From: Hawksworthiomyces lignivorus | Taxonomy: Eukaryota; Ascomycota; Sordariomycetes; Ophiostomatales; Ophiostomataceae | Reading direction: 5' to 3' | Assembly: GCA_002917075.1 (NCBI GenBank) | Contig: NTMA01000009.1 | Span: 620,001 to 684,000, forward strand | DNA length: 64,000 nucleotides | Translations under genes and position numbers: made by a program | Part shown: positions 34,620-45,609 of the stretch, in pieces | How positions within the stretch are numbered: position 1 is the first letter of the stretch | Layout: every line of letters begins with the position of its first letter | Notes under the pieces: generated by a model | Database searches by the model: none | Told to the model about the DNA's origin: nothing | What the model saw: the letters and a program-made list of their open reading frames with translations, nothing else

Positions 34620-36828
34620 TTAGTGCCAAAGTCCGCTCGTGCTATCAAACTGTATCCCATCGATTAGCATATCCCAGTCGGCCCAGTCATACTGCCCATC
34701 GCTAAAATCAAATTGGCTTCCAGGCATATCTCTTAACAAGGGCGCCAGGGGCGCATTGCCCTCCGTCAAGCTGAGGCCAGACACTGAGAGCGAGTCGCAG
34801 ACCACAACGGCAGCTGCTTCGCTCACTTGGTTACTATTTCGCGCCCTCTCTCTCGCCAAAAGAGCCTTGGCTTTGAGGGCCGCCATGACAGCCCACTTCG
34901 ATCCATGATCTGCCACACTCTCGTCGCCCAATTCCTGAGCAAACAATTCCTCTATCGCTTCCCAGGCGCTGTCGATTTTAGGGCCCTCGGGGTGTACGCA
35001 TAAGTGCCACAGAACGTACATGGCAATGTGGTATTGAGGATATGCTTTCTGAACCCAGGCGTACTGATCTAGCAGTCCATTCTCGCTATGCAGATTTAGA
35101 TTCAGGATCTGCAGTGCCTCGTCCAGATTTTCCTCTGTAAAGAGGCCGCCCTGCGGGCCGGAACGCTGCAGCAATGCGAAGCGGAGTCTTGTGATGAAGT
35201 TGAGCTTCTGGAGGAGGAAGCGAGAGCAGCAGATGGTGATACGGTGCTGAGGAATCACAGGGTTACAGTAATCCAGCCACTCTTCGATTCGCGCCCTCGT
35301 TTCTTCCATAACTCGCAGTCTAGCCTCTTCTTGAGGGGCTTTCGAAGAAGAGGAAGCGGAGGCGATCATATCGTCGAGCTTCTGCATGGCTTTTGAAAAT
35401 TCGATGGTGATGAGAGAGAAAGTCATGGTGGTCCAGGACTTTCTCGGCTCGGGAAGTCGGTCCATGTCTGGATGAAGATCCGCGTCGTTCACATTGACTG
35501 GCAGACACACATCGGAGTCTAGAAGCATTCTCTCCGTGCTCACCAGGCCATAGTCCTCGCCCCCGCGACGCTTTCGCGTGAGCAGGTGCCACCAGAGACG
35601 GCGGCGCAATTCGGACTGAAAAGGAGAGAGCCGGAACCGCTCACCGTCGCGATGAAGACCCAATGCCTGCGCGATATGGACAGCCAAGCCATTCAAGATC
35701 CACACCCCCTTCCCTCGGTTGTGTATACGGAGCGCCGACTACGAACGGTCAGAAAAACAGTAGCAGAGCAACAACAAAAACATATTAGAACGATTGGAAA
35801 AACTATACCAGGTATATCGCCAAAGCACGGAGTCCCGTAAATGTTGGGCAGTCGATAAAGTCGCTGTGGGCTAAGGCTTGCTCTAGCCCAGTCTTGAACC
35901 ACAGCAGACTGCTGAGCTTGTCTTGTCCCAAAATCGCCCGGACTTGAGAGTCGTCCAGGGAGGTGGCTGATGCGTAATAGATGGAAAATCCAAGCGCGAG
36001 GTTGTCCAAAGGCGCGGCGCTTGGGTTATCGATGAGGGAATATACTCGAACTTGGTCCGTTGGAATGTGTAAGACCTTCAGCCCGGCGCAGCTCTCTACG
36101 TTGTCGACATAGATGTTCCATAAGTTCGCAGCGATAGCGTGTTTTGGATGTAGGCTGCTGGGAACCGTGGTCAAGGAGGGCGAGGAGAGAATACCCATGG
36201 CGTTGAAAGGAGAGCATGCGGCGGTGGCGCGGAGAGGGGTGCTCGTTGGGGGAGGCCTTAAAGTAGTCTCAAAGTTGTGCTCCTGTGCCAATCGTCAGCA
36301 TTAGAAGTCTGTAGGAAGAGATGCACGTACTCCCTCAATGAATTTGGCAAATATAACTTCATTGAAGTACTGGCTCCAAGCTCCATTGTGAACAAGGACA
36401 TCTGCTCTTGCCGATCCGCCTGCGGTGCCGTCTGGCGAATCTGTTCTCGTTCGAGTCGACGGCGTCTCATTGTCTGCGTCGCGCAATGGGCTCCTCACAG
36501 CAGCCGCTTCATCTCTTGCTTTCGTCAGGGACTCCTCCAGGCTAGAGATCCGAGAAGCCATATCCGCCATGATGGCCTTCCTCGTCCGTCGCTTTCGCGG
36601 GCCAGGAGAGGGAAAGGTGCAAGGCCTCCCGGCTCGTGCACAAGCAGAGCATGGATTCTTCTTATCGCACTTTATCTTTTTGCTATTGCAAGCGTGACAG
36701 GAACGAGGAATCCAGCGACCAGCCCTGGATTGTCCTGTCACGGATGCCGCCTCTTGCTTATCCTGGTCCGACTCAGGCTCCCGATTGGGGTTCCCGTCGG
36801 CCTCGGTGCCTTTTGGTTCGGGCTCCAT
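34620..36828 (-). CDS. Zn2Cys6 fungal transcription factor (three exons, 696 aa)
   Basis: Exons are 36828-36331, 36282-35809 and 35738-34620. The introns are 48 nt (GTACGT...CACAG) and 70 nt (GTATAG...CGTAG), both phase 0. The binuclear zinc cluster uses Cys44, 47, 54, 60, 63 and 70 with spacing C2C6C5C2C6C. It is followed by a basic linker (RKRRTRK) and a short coiled coil (ISSLEESLTKARDEAA). The middle-homology region (fungal_trans) is seen at NGLAVHIAQALGLHRDG and RRRLWWHLL in the start of exon 3. The acidic C-terminus could activate transcription. The gene is transcribed away from the MFS gene across 634 bp, which suggests it may control that transporter. Such pairs are often pathway-specific, but the inducer is unknown. 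Confidence 0.93.
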
Positions 36829-37462
36829 ATTCTGCCGACCGTTTGGAAATTATTTGAGAAGCTGTCCTTTACGCTTCGATCGAATATTTTATGAGTGTCC
36901 CCGAATGGACAATGTGATAAGACGAGTCGAATCTGTTCGGTCGACGTTGACGTATTTTAAGCCCGAGAGATTTGGTCTGCCTTTTGAGTCGGACTTTGCC
37001 GCCGCTATTTTACTGCCGATGTCGATGCTCTCATCCATATTTTCAAGGGAGAGGATCAGCCACCGGAACCCCCAACACCGCCAAGGCTTTTTAAGCTGGT
37101 CAGCCAGTAAGGGGTGCAGGCAATTATCAATACCTCGACTTGCAGTCGCATCGATGGATTTTGGGATTAGTTTTATGACGAATCCTGTTGTGAAGCTCCT
37201 CAAGCTTTCGGCGGTTTGTTTAGAAATATCTGTTGACTGTTCTAGATATAAAACGCCATGCGTCTTGTTCTCAGCCATGCGTATTCTATTTCAATGTGTA
37301 ACTATCTGGCCCTTACTTTGCTGTATTCCAAGGAACCTGTTAGTATCGCTCCTATTTGAATTATTACGGCCTATCCGCCGGCTTTTTCGATTCCTTGCCC
37401 CTGTTTACTACAGTGAATACTACGCCTTTTTTTTTAATCAAAGTGTCCTACATAAACGGAAT
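36829..37462. promoter_or_regulatory. Shared divergent promoter of the Zn2Cys6 and MFS genes
   Basis: This 634-bp region lies between two divergent start codons. A TATAAAA-like word occurs near 37246, about 215 bp before the MFS ATG. A minus-strand frame of 129 codons (37278-36889) falls inside the region, but it matches nothing and ends 61 bp before the regulator's ATG. I treat it as leader sequence. CGG- and CCG-containing words, possible zinc-cluster sites, are present, but none forms a clear symmetric pair that I can defend. Confidence 0.5.
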
Positions 37463-39058
37463 ATGTCTTCCGAAAAGGCGACGCCAACAGGCGGTGATGT
37501 CGGTGTTGGTGATGAGTTCCAACCAGCACCCAATGAATCACAGTTATTTCATGAGCCTGGCATCAAACCAGATGAAGAGACAGAGATAGAAGACGATGCT
37601 CCACCTGATGGTGGGACCGCTGCCTGGCTCGTCGTTCTCGGTGGATGGTGCTGCTCCTTCAATAGTATGGGCTGGATGAACAGTAAGTCATCCCGCATGC
37701 TGGTGCTCTCCCTCATAAATTCGACGGTTTGTGTCGTGAAAAAGATGATCTAATCACAAGGCTCCATTGTTAGGCGTTGGCGTCTTTCAGCAGTATTACG
37801 AATATGGGCCTCTCAAGGACTACGATAGCAGCACCATATCCTGGATCCCGTCGCTTGAGCTCTTTTTTCTATTCTGTCTCGGGCCTGCTGTCGGCATCTT
37901 GTTCGACAAATATGGACCGAGGCCGCTCATCATCATCGGGACTTTTTTCCATGTCTTCGGACTCATGATGGCATCACTGGCAACGACGTACTACCAGTTC
38001 ATTTTGTCCCAGGGTGTCTGCAGTGCTATCGGTCTTGCATTTTTATACCCGGTTGGTACGTCTCTATCCACTCCATGATCGGGGCGCTGCTCAATTACCC
38101 TGTCTTCTATACTGACCAAGTCCGGTGCCACGAAGTGCTTGCGTGCATTTCAACCTGGTTTTCTCGGAGGCGAGGTGTCGCCATGGGCATTATGGTGACA
38201 GGTTCGTCCGTAGGCGGCGTCATCTTCCCCATCATGCTCAATCGACTTGTCCAGAACCTCAGCACTGGGTATCCCTGGGCCATACGGATAGCCGCCTTTC
38301 TCATCTTGGCTTTGCAAATTGTTGCCATTCTCACCGTCCGGCCGAGAACTAAGCCGGTGCCCAAGAGAATGCCGACCGGAGCCCTGGCTGCTCCTTTCAA
38401 AGAGTTGCCGTTTCTCATGATGGTGCTGGGAATCTTCGTCTTGACCTACGGCATATTCATCCCGGTCAACTACTTAGCCTTGCAGGCTTATTTGGAGGCC
38501 CATGTGTCGATAGATATGTCACTCTACTTGGTGGCCATCTTCAATGCTGCGAGGTAAGTTCTCATCGGAAGCCGCTGCTCCTCTACCTGCTTGGCACGCT
38601 GGAATTGCTGATGGATGACGACTTGCATAAGTCTTTTTGGCCGTCTGGCTGCAGGATTCTGGGCCGACTTCGCCGGTCGATGGAATGTGTTCATCATCGC
38701 CTGTGCGCTCTCGGGGATCGCCGAGTTAGCTCTGTGGATCCCGGCCACCTACGAGTCCGCCGTCATCGGCTTCGCCATCTTATTTGGCTTTGTATCAGGT
38801 GCCTTCATCGGACTTTTCGCAGCCCTGCCGGCGTCGGTGTCTCCCGTGCCCGAGATGGGTTACCGGATGGGCGTCGTCATGCTCTTCATCTCGATTCCCG
38901 CTCTCACCATGGCGCCTATCGGCGGGCAAATTTTACAGAACTCGGCGAACGGCTGGCTTCATGTCAAGATTTTCGGAGGTGTTATGTGCCTCGCTGGGTC
39001 GGCCATTGTTCTGTATGCCAGGGTCCTCTATACCAAGAAGTTTTGGACGGTATTTTAA
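37463..39058 (+). CDS. MFS transporter, monocarboxylate-permease type (four exons, 448 aa)
   Basis: Exons are 37463-37682, 37774-38055, 38136-38553 and 38632-39058. Introns of 91, 80 and 78 nt start GTAAGT, GTACGT and GTAAGT. The joins keep frame, although the third exon start could also be 38121. The N-terminus is hydrophilic and acidic, then DDAPPDGGTAAWLVVLGGW. This is the signature of fungal MCT-like major facilitator proteins. The loop DKYGPRP follows TM2-3 and STWFSRRRGVAMGI is the central family motif. The second half includes FGRLAAGFWAD. Twelve membrane helices are expected. Fungal members carry monocarboxylates, riboflavin or secondary metabolites, and the substrate here cannot be read from sequence. 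Its divergent zinc-cluster neighbour is a likely regulator. Confidence 0.88.
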
Positions 39059-40464
39059 AGCGAAGTAACGACCACTTACCACTCTACATCCACATAAAAT
39101 CACATTGGCACCTCAAGCTGGGTTTGAGTTTATCAGATATATTGATCCATGGTAATAGTGTTGGGCAGAATACTAACACCGATGCCATCGGAATTATCGA
39201 CGAGTGACTTGGGTATTATTAAGAGACCCATTTCTTCCTCCCAATTCGTATAATAGAATAGAAACCATAGACGTTAAAATTATAGGTTGAAGGCAGGAGA
39301 TGCTGTTCTAGCCATCATTTTCATAGGCATATGCCACCTTTTTGATGTCTTCTGCAGTGAGAAGTTGATCTCTTGCAAGTATTTTGTGCTTGTGTTTGAA
39401 TACTCTTGGATGTTAGATTACGCCTATAGAGAAACACTTATTTGACTGAAGCGCATGTACGCTGGGCATAGAGAAGAGATGGGGAAATTCATTATAAGAG
39501 TGACAGAACAGTTAGGAAAATGGAAACACGCAACGAGAAAATATGCTCTGGGAAGTAAAAGCGGCTGCTCGCAAAGGTTTTGCTATGATTGTGGAAGCTG
39601 ATTCCACCAATGCAGCGGCTGTGTTAGAGGGCAGCTGGGAAGAAAGTGTTGGGATAGCCATAATGGTAATCTTCTGAGCATATGATAGGTTGCGATATGC
39701 ATGATATGTTTTTCTTTGTGTTTGTGGTTTCTTTTCTTTTCTTTCTTTTCTTTTTCTTTTTACATGTTTTTAAATATATAAACCAGTAAAAGAAACAAAA
39801 TGAAGCAAATACAATAAACTGTTAAAGTTAAAAAGGAGGAGGGAGGGGGGTAGATAAGTCGTTGAGGAAGGGTGTCGAAGGGCCGTGGAACGATGGTTAC
39901 ACGAATAGTCAGCAGCGTTGATTTTTGTAGGAAAGTGTGGGACTATGAGGGGTTTGTCCCTGAGTGCGCTGAAGAAACACTGGTGGGACTCGGAAGGATA
40001 CTATCATACAACCTAATAATAGTCTCCGTAGTACTAGTCTGAGTCGGGTGAGGGAGAGTTAGGGCAGTCAGGACCACAGACGGCTCTACAAGGCACTCCC
40101 CCCTTGCCACCGGGTGATCTGACAGCATCTCCGGCGGCGAGCATGCAGTTGCTTCTTCTTCAGCTAGCCCCATACGGACTGGGGCCATCCACCGTGGGAG
40201 AGACAAAGAAATAAATTAATCGATCTTATAGAATAGGAGCTTGGCAGACTACAAGACAAAAATTGAAAGTAGGAAACAAGCCACGGCTCATTCCTCGCCG
40301 AAGACTCGCCTATCATAGGCGAGCGAGCTGGTTTCAGGAGCAACCACTATCAAAGCGGCGTGTTCATGACTACAACATATGCACACCTGCTATAGATCAG
40401 CTATGCTAATGTACCCACTTCGTACTAGACCTTGCAAAGGACTTGAACAACACCGGCGTTCCGT
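39059..40464. other. Convergent intergenic region, MFS and methyltransferase 3' sides
   Basis: This 1.4 kb lies between convergent stop codons. It contains a CT/T-rich run at 39729-39763 and a purine run at 39832-39850. Short frames only, with no family resemblance. Confidence 0.5.
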
Positions 40465-42203
40465 CTAGCTGCTCTCCTCTGGTTTTTGGCCATACGCGAT
40501 ATGGCTGGGCACGGACGCGGTTAGCATGTTCCCGGAATAAGAAAATAAATGCAGAGGCGTTCCTTACATTTGGAGGTACGAATGGATGCTTGGATCTAGC
40601 AGATCCTTGCGGACGTCGACAAGATACAACTGCGTTTCTTCGATCGACCACTAGGGAAACCACAGTCAGTCGGAACCCAAGCTGGCAGTCTGCCCCGGCC
40701 CGCAATGCGCGGCGAAATAGCTAGCACTCACCCCCAGCATGCTGGTCAGAGCCCGAATAGCAAAGCCCTCGAGCCCGTCAAGCAGGAATTGCCGGTTCCA
40801 TGTGCCCCAGTGCTTCAGAGTCGGGTCCTTGGGCCACTTGCCGATCGGCACTTTGATGACTCGTTCATGAACATTGATGAAGCCCACGGATTCGATCACG
40901 TCGCGGCAGATCTCGGCAGCAGAAAACGTCGTGCCGGACATTTCCCCAACCTTTGCGAACAAGTCCGGCCACCTGGCAAGCGCCGACTCTGGTTTCAGCG
41001 AACCGTCGTCTGACCGTGTGATGGATGAGAACTCGTACTGTTCGACCCAGCCGCCGGGCCGAAGGTGTCTAGATGGTTGGCATGTCAGCTTCGGCGTCTC
41101 TCGGAGACGATCCTGCTCAGAACGCAGGCCCAGGGGCGGTCTCCTACTTGAGGGATTTCTTGTGGAACTCGGCCCAATCCGGCACGGAGCCAGTCAAGTA
41201 ACGGAGGTGGATAAAGTCAAAATGGTTCTCCGGGAACGTCCAGTCCTTGTTGAAATCGTCAACCTCAAAGCGGCAGTTCGGGGGCACAAAGTCCGGCTGG
41301 ATAGGCGATATGTCTATACCGATGACGTCGGCAGACGGATGTTCGTCGGCGAAATCACTAGGCAGGGACCAGGTCAATTCGTATTTCTTATCAGGAGGCC
41401 GGGAGAGGGAACGGGAGCTTACATTGCCCACACGCCTGTGCCGCAGCCGAGATCAATGACACGCTAGAGCAGGATTCAGCACAAGACATCCAAGCAGGCA
41501 ATCGGGAAAGGGCAAGCAGAGAGCATACATGCACGTCCTCGGCGATCGGTGCGAGATAGAGCTTGTCGTCCAGAATAATCCGGTGCATCGTATGCCTAGA
41601 ATCCGTTCAGACACAAGCGCCGGAGATGGCAAGGGGTAAATACCTACACCAAGTCTTCGGCTTCCTGCTGTTTCTCGTCATTTGGCGCCCTGGGAATTGT
41701 TCCAAGAGAGTTTAATTAGCATTAGCCAGCATATCCACATGGCCAGGCCAGAGACAAGAACGACTCACCAGTAGTGCCCTGCCTCCTCCGAGTGGTATCG
41801 CCGCCCGTTCTCCCATTTGAAATGAAGCATCGACGACTTCAGTGATGTCGTATCGGTCACAGCCAGCCTGTCCGTTGCGTATCAGTCGGGGGCGCCTCTC
41901 TCTCTCTCTCTCTGTGTGCGTGTGTGTGTGTGCGGCATCGCGCGAGGTGAGACTTACGATTCGGCGTAGGTGGAGTCGGCGTTATCCACATCCTGTGGTG
42001 GGAAAGTTGGTGCTCAGCACAGCTGCTCCACGATGTGAGGTGGGACAGAGGGGCGGACCTACGACTTCGATTTCCCCAATAACATGTTCAGTTGGCTCGG
42101 AATGCGCCCCTGGCGAAGACTGTGCTCCTGGCGAAGCCTGCGCTCCTGGCGAACGAGGGGAGCCCGCCGAGCCCGTAGACGTTGCCTGGACCGGACTTGT
42201 CAT
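40465..42203 (-). CDS. LaeA-like SAM-dependent methyltransferase (ten exons, 364 aa)
   Basis: Ten exons were traced: 42203-42063, 41992-41958, 41867-41769, 41689-41648, 41595-41529, 41463-41423, 41357-41148, 41068-40732, 40650-40568 and 40504-40465. Every join keeps frame, and most donors are GTAAG, GTGAG or GTATG. The Ser/Pro/Gly-rich head is followed by ENGRRYHSEEAGHYWAPNDE, a hallmark of the LaeA-like/TAM methyltransferase family. SAM motif I is VIDLGCGTGVWAI near residue 130. An acidic loop GIDISPIQP and the motif FDFIHLRYLTG follow. LPGGWVEQYE-type sequence and a C-terminal region ending HIAYGQKPEESS complete the fold. LaeA itself is a nuclear regulator of secondary metabolism, but this broad family has many members of unknown target. 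Exons of 35-42 nt make ordinary gene prediction difficult here. Confidence 0.88.
41896..41932. repeat. CT/GT microsatellite inside methyltransferase intron 2
   Basis: A (CT)n run is followed directly by (GT)n within the 90-nt intron 41957-41868. It takes up over a third of the intron, so the intron length probably varies between strains. Confidence 0.85.
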
Positions 42204-43224
42204 CGTGGTGTCGTTTTATTGTAAGTAGAGCGGCGACGTTGTATGTCTCGCAACTGGAGGAAAAGCGGCTCGCGGTTCGGATGAGAAAGAAATGTGGTGG
42301 AAGAGGGAAGCTGGGTACATATTCTTTGTGGAATGGGGAAGGGAAAAGACCCCTCCCTCATGCGTTATAACGACCAAGGTGCTGGCAAGGAAAATATGAG
42401 CAGTCATCTACTCAATTTTAAGCAGGTAGTATTTGGCGACGAAAAGAGCTTGCACCAGAGTCGCAATGGAAACCAACGTCGACAGTCAAGGTCGACCACT
42501 AATGCATGCCGAGAGCGGGAACCGGAACGCTATCCGCTTCGCTGCGCAGCGCCAGACAACGACGGGAAAAATATGGAGAGAGAAGAGAAAAAAAAAGAAG
42601 ACGAACGACAGACAAACTGCGTAATAGAGGGGGCCAGTCGTACGAGTAGTAACTCTTCACTTCTGGGATATTCCACACCACCCCCCACGCATTGCCTACT
42701 GGGATTAGCTGTGGTATACTTGCAGTGTGCCTATACGGATATACGAAGGCCCTGGTGAGTCAAATTGTATGCCTAGACGAGCGCGTGGGCGATAAACAAA
42801 ACAGGGAGACAGGCAAACTGCTGTGGTTGAAATAGAGGCAGAGGGGATATGTACGGCGCGAATGGGCTAATCTCTGAGCATAAGCCTATTAAGCCGTAAC
42901 CAGGATAGTAGAAATGCAGCGTTACTCCATCAACCAACCCCCATCATAAGTATAAGTTTTTTCTTGAGGGCTTTATTTACTTGGGGCTTCTTCTATAATA
43001 ATAAGTAATGATACGAATTCTCTTCACCTTGGCGAAATTGAAAAAGAAAAGCTGTATTTATATGCGATCGTCCGAGAGGCTGTACAATAATTCTCGACAG
43101 TTAGTCTAAAGAACTTTACTTATCGTTCATTCACTCGGTCTTCTTAACGTATTAGTATAATCCTAAGGAAAAGTTATAATGGTATAAAAAAGAGTAACGC
43201 GAACCGTATAGAGTCCACATACCG
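42204..43224. other. Intergenic: methyltransferase promoter, NLR pseudogene 3' side
   Basis: About 1 kb with no convincing gene. The frames seen (up to 154 codons at 42294-42758) are composed of unbiased residues with no domain. The region changes from balanced composition near the methyltransferase to AT-rich sequence beyond 42900. Confidence 0.5.
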
Positions 43225-45609
43225 TCATGACGCCTGCAGAAATTTCCCGTCCAATAACTTTCTATCCTCGCTAAATCGCAAGAGCGCCACTAATCCTGAC
43301 AAGCAGCCGATAGTCACCCGGCTGCCCTGAACAAAGACAGCCCCAAGGAATGGGCGATATCGCTTCGGCAGGAAAATTGCCTCCTCGCCTTTGTACCTGA
43401 TCCATTCCCAGTTGGAGTCTATGCTTCAGGGTGCCCAGTCGGGCCATGGTTCTGTACATGGTATCATGATCGGAGATTTGGATTCACCGACAGGTGCGGG
43501 ACCCATCTCCGTCAGGATCCAGTTCTCGTCGGCATCGGGGGCACTACTGAACTACAGCGATGTGAAGCAATACGCCTGCTTCCTGGTGATGCATTTGCCA
43601 CTCTCCGAGTCCCAGAGACGCAGTTCGTTGTTCGAAGCTGGGGCTACAACACGCTTTCCGTCGGGCGAGAAGGCCACGCTTTGAATGCGCGAGACGTTGA
43701 AAGTAAATCTCTCCATGTATTTGGTCTCAGATATTTTCTTCCCGCTTGGCGCCAGTGGCGGTCCTACTCCATATATGGACCACTCCGTCATCCCCAGCGG
43801 AAGCGAGGAGACGGCTGTCAGGTGAGAAGGCGACGCAGATGGCATAGTCGGTGTGGCTACGGAAGACCTGGAGAGGCGCACAGGGCCTCAGCTCGCCGTC
43901 CTCATCCTTTTCTAGGACCTTAGTGTCAAGGTCCTAGACTCAGACAGTCATGTCGTCAGAGGCGGTTGACAGCAGCCGGTTGATGACGGAAGGCGAGAAT
44001 GTGTCGCCTCTGATGCAGTCGTCGTGCCCCAGGATTTCGTGCGTCACTAACCCTGATTTAGCGTCCTAGATCTTCATCGCACCGTTTATGAAGGTACCTG
44101 CTAGGGCCGCGCCGTCGCGTGAGAAAAATAGCGACAGCATGCCACTATTGTCTTTAAGTGAGAGGAGATGGTCACTAGTATCACTATTTTAGAGGAGGAT
44201 CAGTCCGTCTGTAGAGTATGAGGCTAGGAATCTACTGTCCTGTGAACTTGGAAGACAAGGCATTGAACGATGGCCGCCGCGTTCTCTGCCCTCTCCTTAC
44301 CCCGGTTGCAGAAGAAAGCCGCAACGTGAGCTACTAACGGCTTTGTCTCTGGTTCGAGATTAAACTCTTGGCGCCGGGACAGATCCTGAGCGATGGCTTC
44401 CAACAGCGTCGATTTTCCCGTTCCAGGCTTGCCGGCGACCCAGAGCTCGCGATCGGAATCGGGGGCCTCTGGATGCAGGAACTTTGCGTATGCAGGGGTT
44501 GATTTGATCCAGCTGTAAGCGTGGTCTTGAATGCCCTGGCGGTCATCTGGGACTTCGTGCAGTTCGTCCCTGAAGGAGGAAAACCCAGTGCCGGGCTGGT
44601 TTGGGACGGTATCCGGTGAGGGTTCCTCTTCTGTTGTGTCCTTCCTTTCCATGTTTGTTCGCTGGTCGACAAAAGCTAGAGATTCAACAAACCGGTTAAA
44701 TTCCGACTGGAAGCTAGAATGATAAAAGCAGGCTATGACTGCTCTCTCCTTCTCAGCAACCGTGTCTGGGAATTTGTGTTTATCTTCCGAGGCTAGCAAG
44801 AATCCGACGCGCTCCTCATTGCTCGAAAATACCAGACGAACAAGATGTAAAAGAATAGCTTTGTGCAGACCTAAGATTGCCATTCTTGTCCCCTGGTTCT
44901 GTGCCCCGGGCTGCTTGAGTAAAAGGGCTGGCAAGCTACAGTACCACTCCATCGCTGACAAGATGCTTACGAGATACTGCCGGGATACCGGGGTAGTTAG
45001 GGCCGATGTCTTGATTAATTCCTATAATTTTTGGTGTCCCTGGATTAGCTCCTCGCTATTTAAAAGCTAGGAATATTGCTGATAGTTACACTCGCCGCAA
45101 AACAGCCAGCAACCCACGCGATAGCAACTCCGCACTGGGACTCTCGCAAAGCGGCCTGTCGAACTATAGACTTAAACTTTGAGAAACTTGTAAGCTCGGC
45201 CACGTTGTTGATATTACCTCCATCTTTTTTTCTCATTCCAGCCTGATCCGGCAAGCAAAAGATCAAGTATTTGCCGCATTTTATCCCGTCGGCCGATGGG
45301 CCCCGTCAGCTCGAAGCCATCCCCGTTGCTCGTGTTCTGAATGCCTGAAAGCCGCCGCTGTTAGCATCCGCCAAAATGTCGGCCCCAATACCGCGCGAGA
45401 CATCGATCAAAGTGAGACAGCTCTAGGATATCATCGTTTAAAAGAGCGTCGTAGGCGCTATCCCAGAGTAGAAACAGAACATCTTCTTGGACGGGAACCG
45501 CGTCACCCATGGGTTTTGGTTTGTCTGCCTCTCCCATTTCTTCCTCTTCTGCCTTACTGATTTTATATGCTAATGCTGGGTCGGGCTCTGATTGAACTGC
45601 AGATGCCAT
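43225..45609 (-). pseudogene. Decayed NACHT-WD40 (NWD) NLR gene with Trp-to-stop lesions
   Basis: The order of remnants matches NWD-type fungal NLRs such as HET-E/HNWD. An NACHT N-terminal domain (LLWDSAYDALLNDD) starts at 45609. A P-loop GKPGTGKSTLL lies near 44430 and WD40 repeats run to 43260, with the typical propeller end IFLPKRYRPFLGAVFVQG. Lesions are many. A TAA at 45361-45363 is followed by a frameshift near 45060. The NACHT half is joined straight to a WD40 repeat at about 44240 with Walker B missing. In the WD40 frame, positions where Trp is expected read TAA (44189-44191), TAG (44066-44068), TGA (43940-43942) and TAG (43934-43936). Further lesions are a shift near 43740, TAG 43552-43554 and TGA 43426-43428. 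It cannot make an NLR. Family assignment is firm, while the mutational cause is inference. Confidence 0.88.

Noticed and set aside
36889..37278. Minus-strand frame of 129 codons between the Zn2Cys6 and MFS genes
   Set aside because: It fills most of a shared promoter region, has no signal peptide or domain, and ends 61 bp before the regulator's ATG. It is more likely leader sequence.
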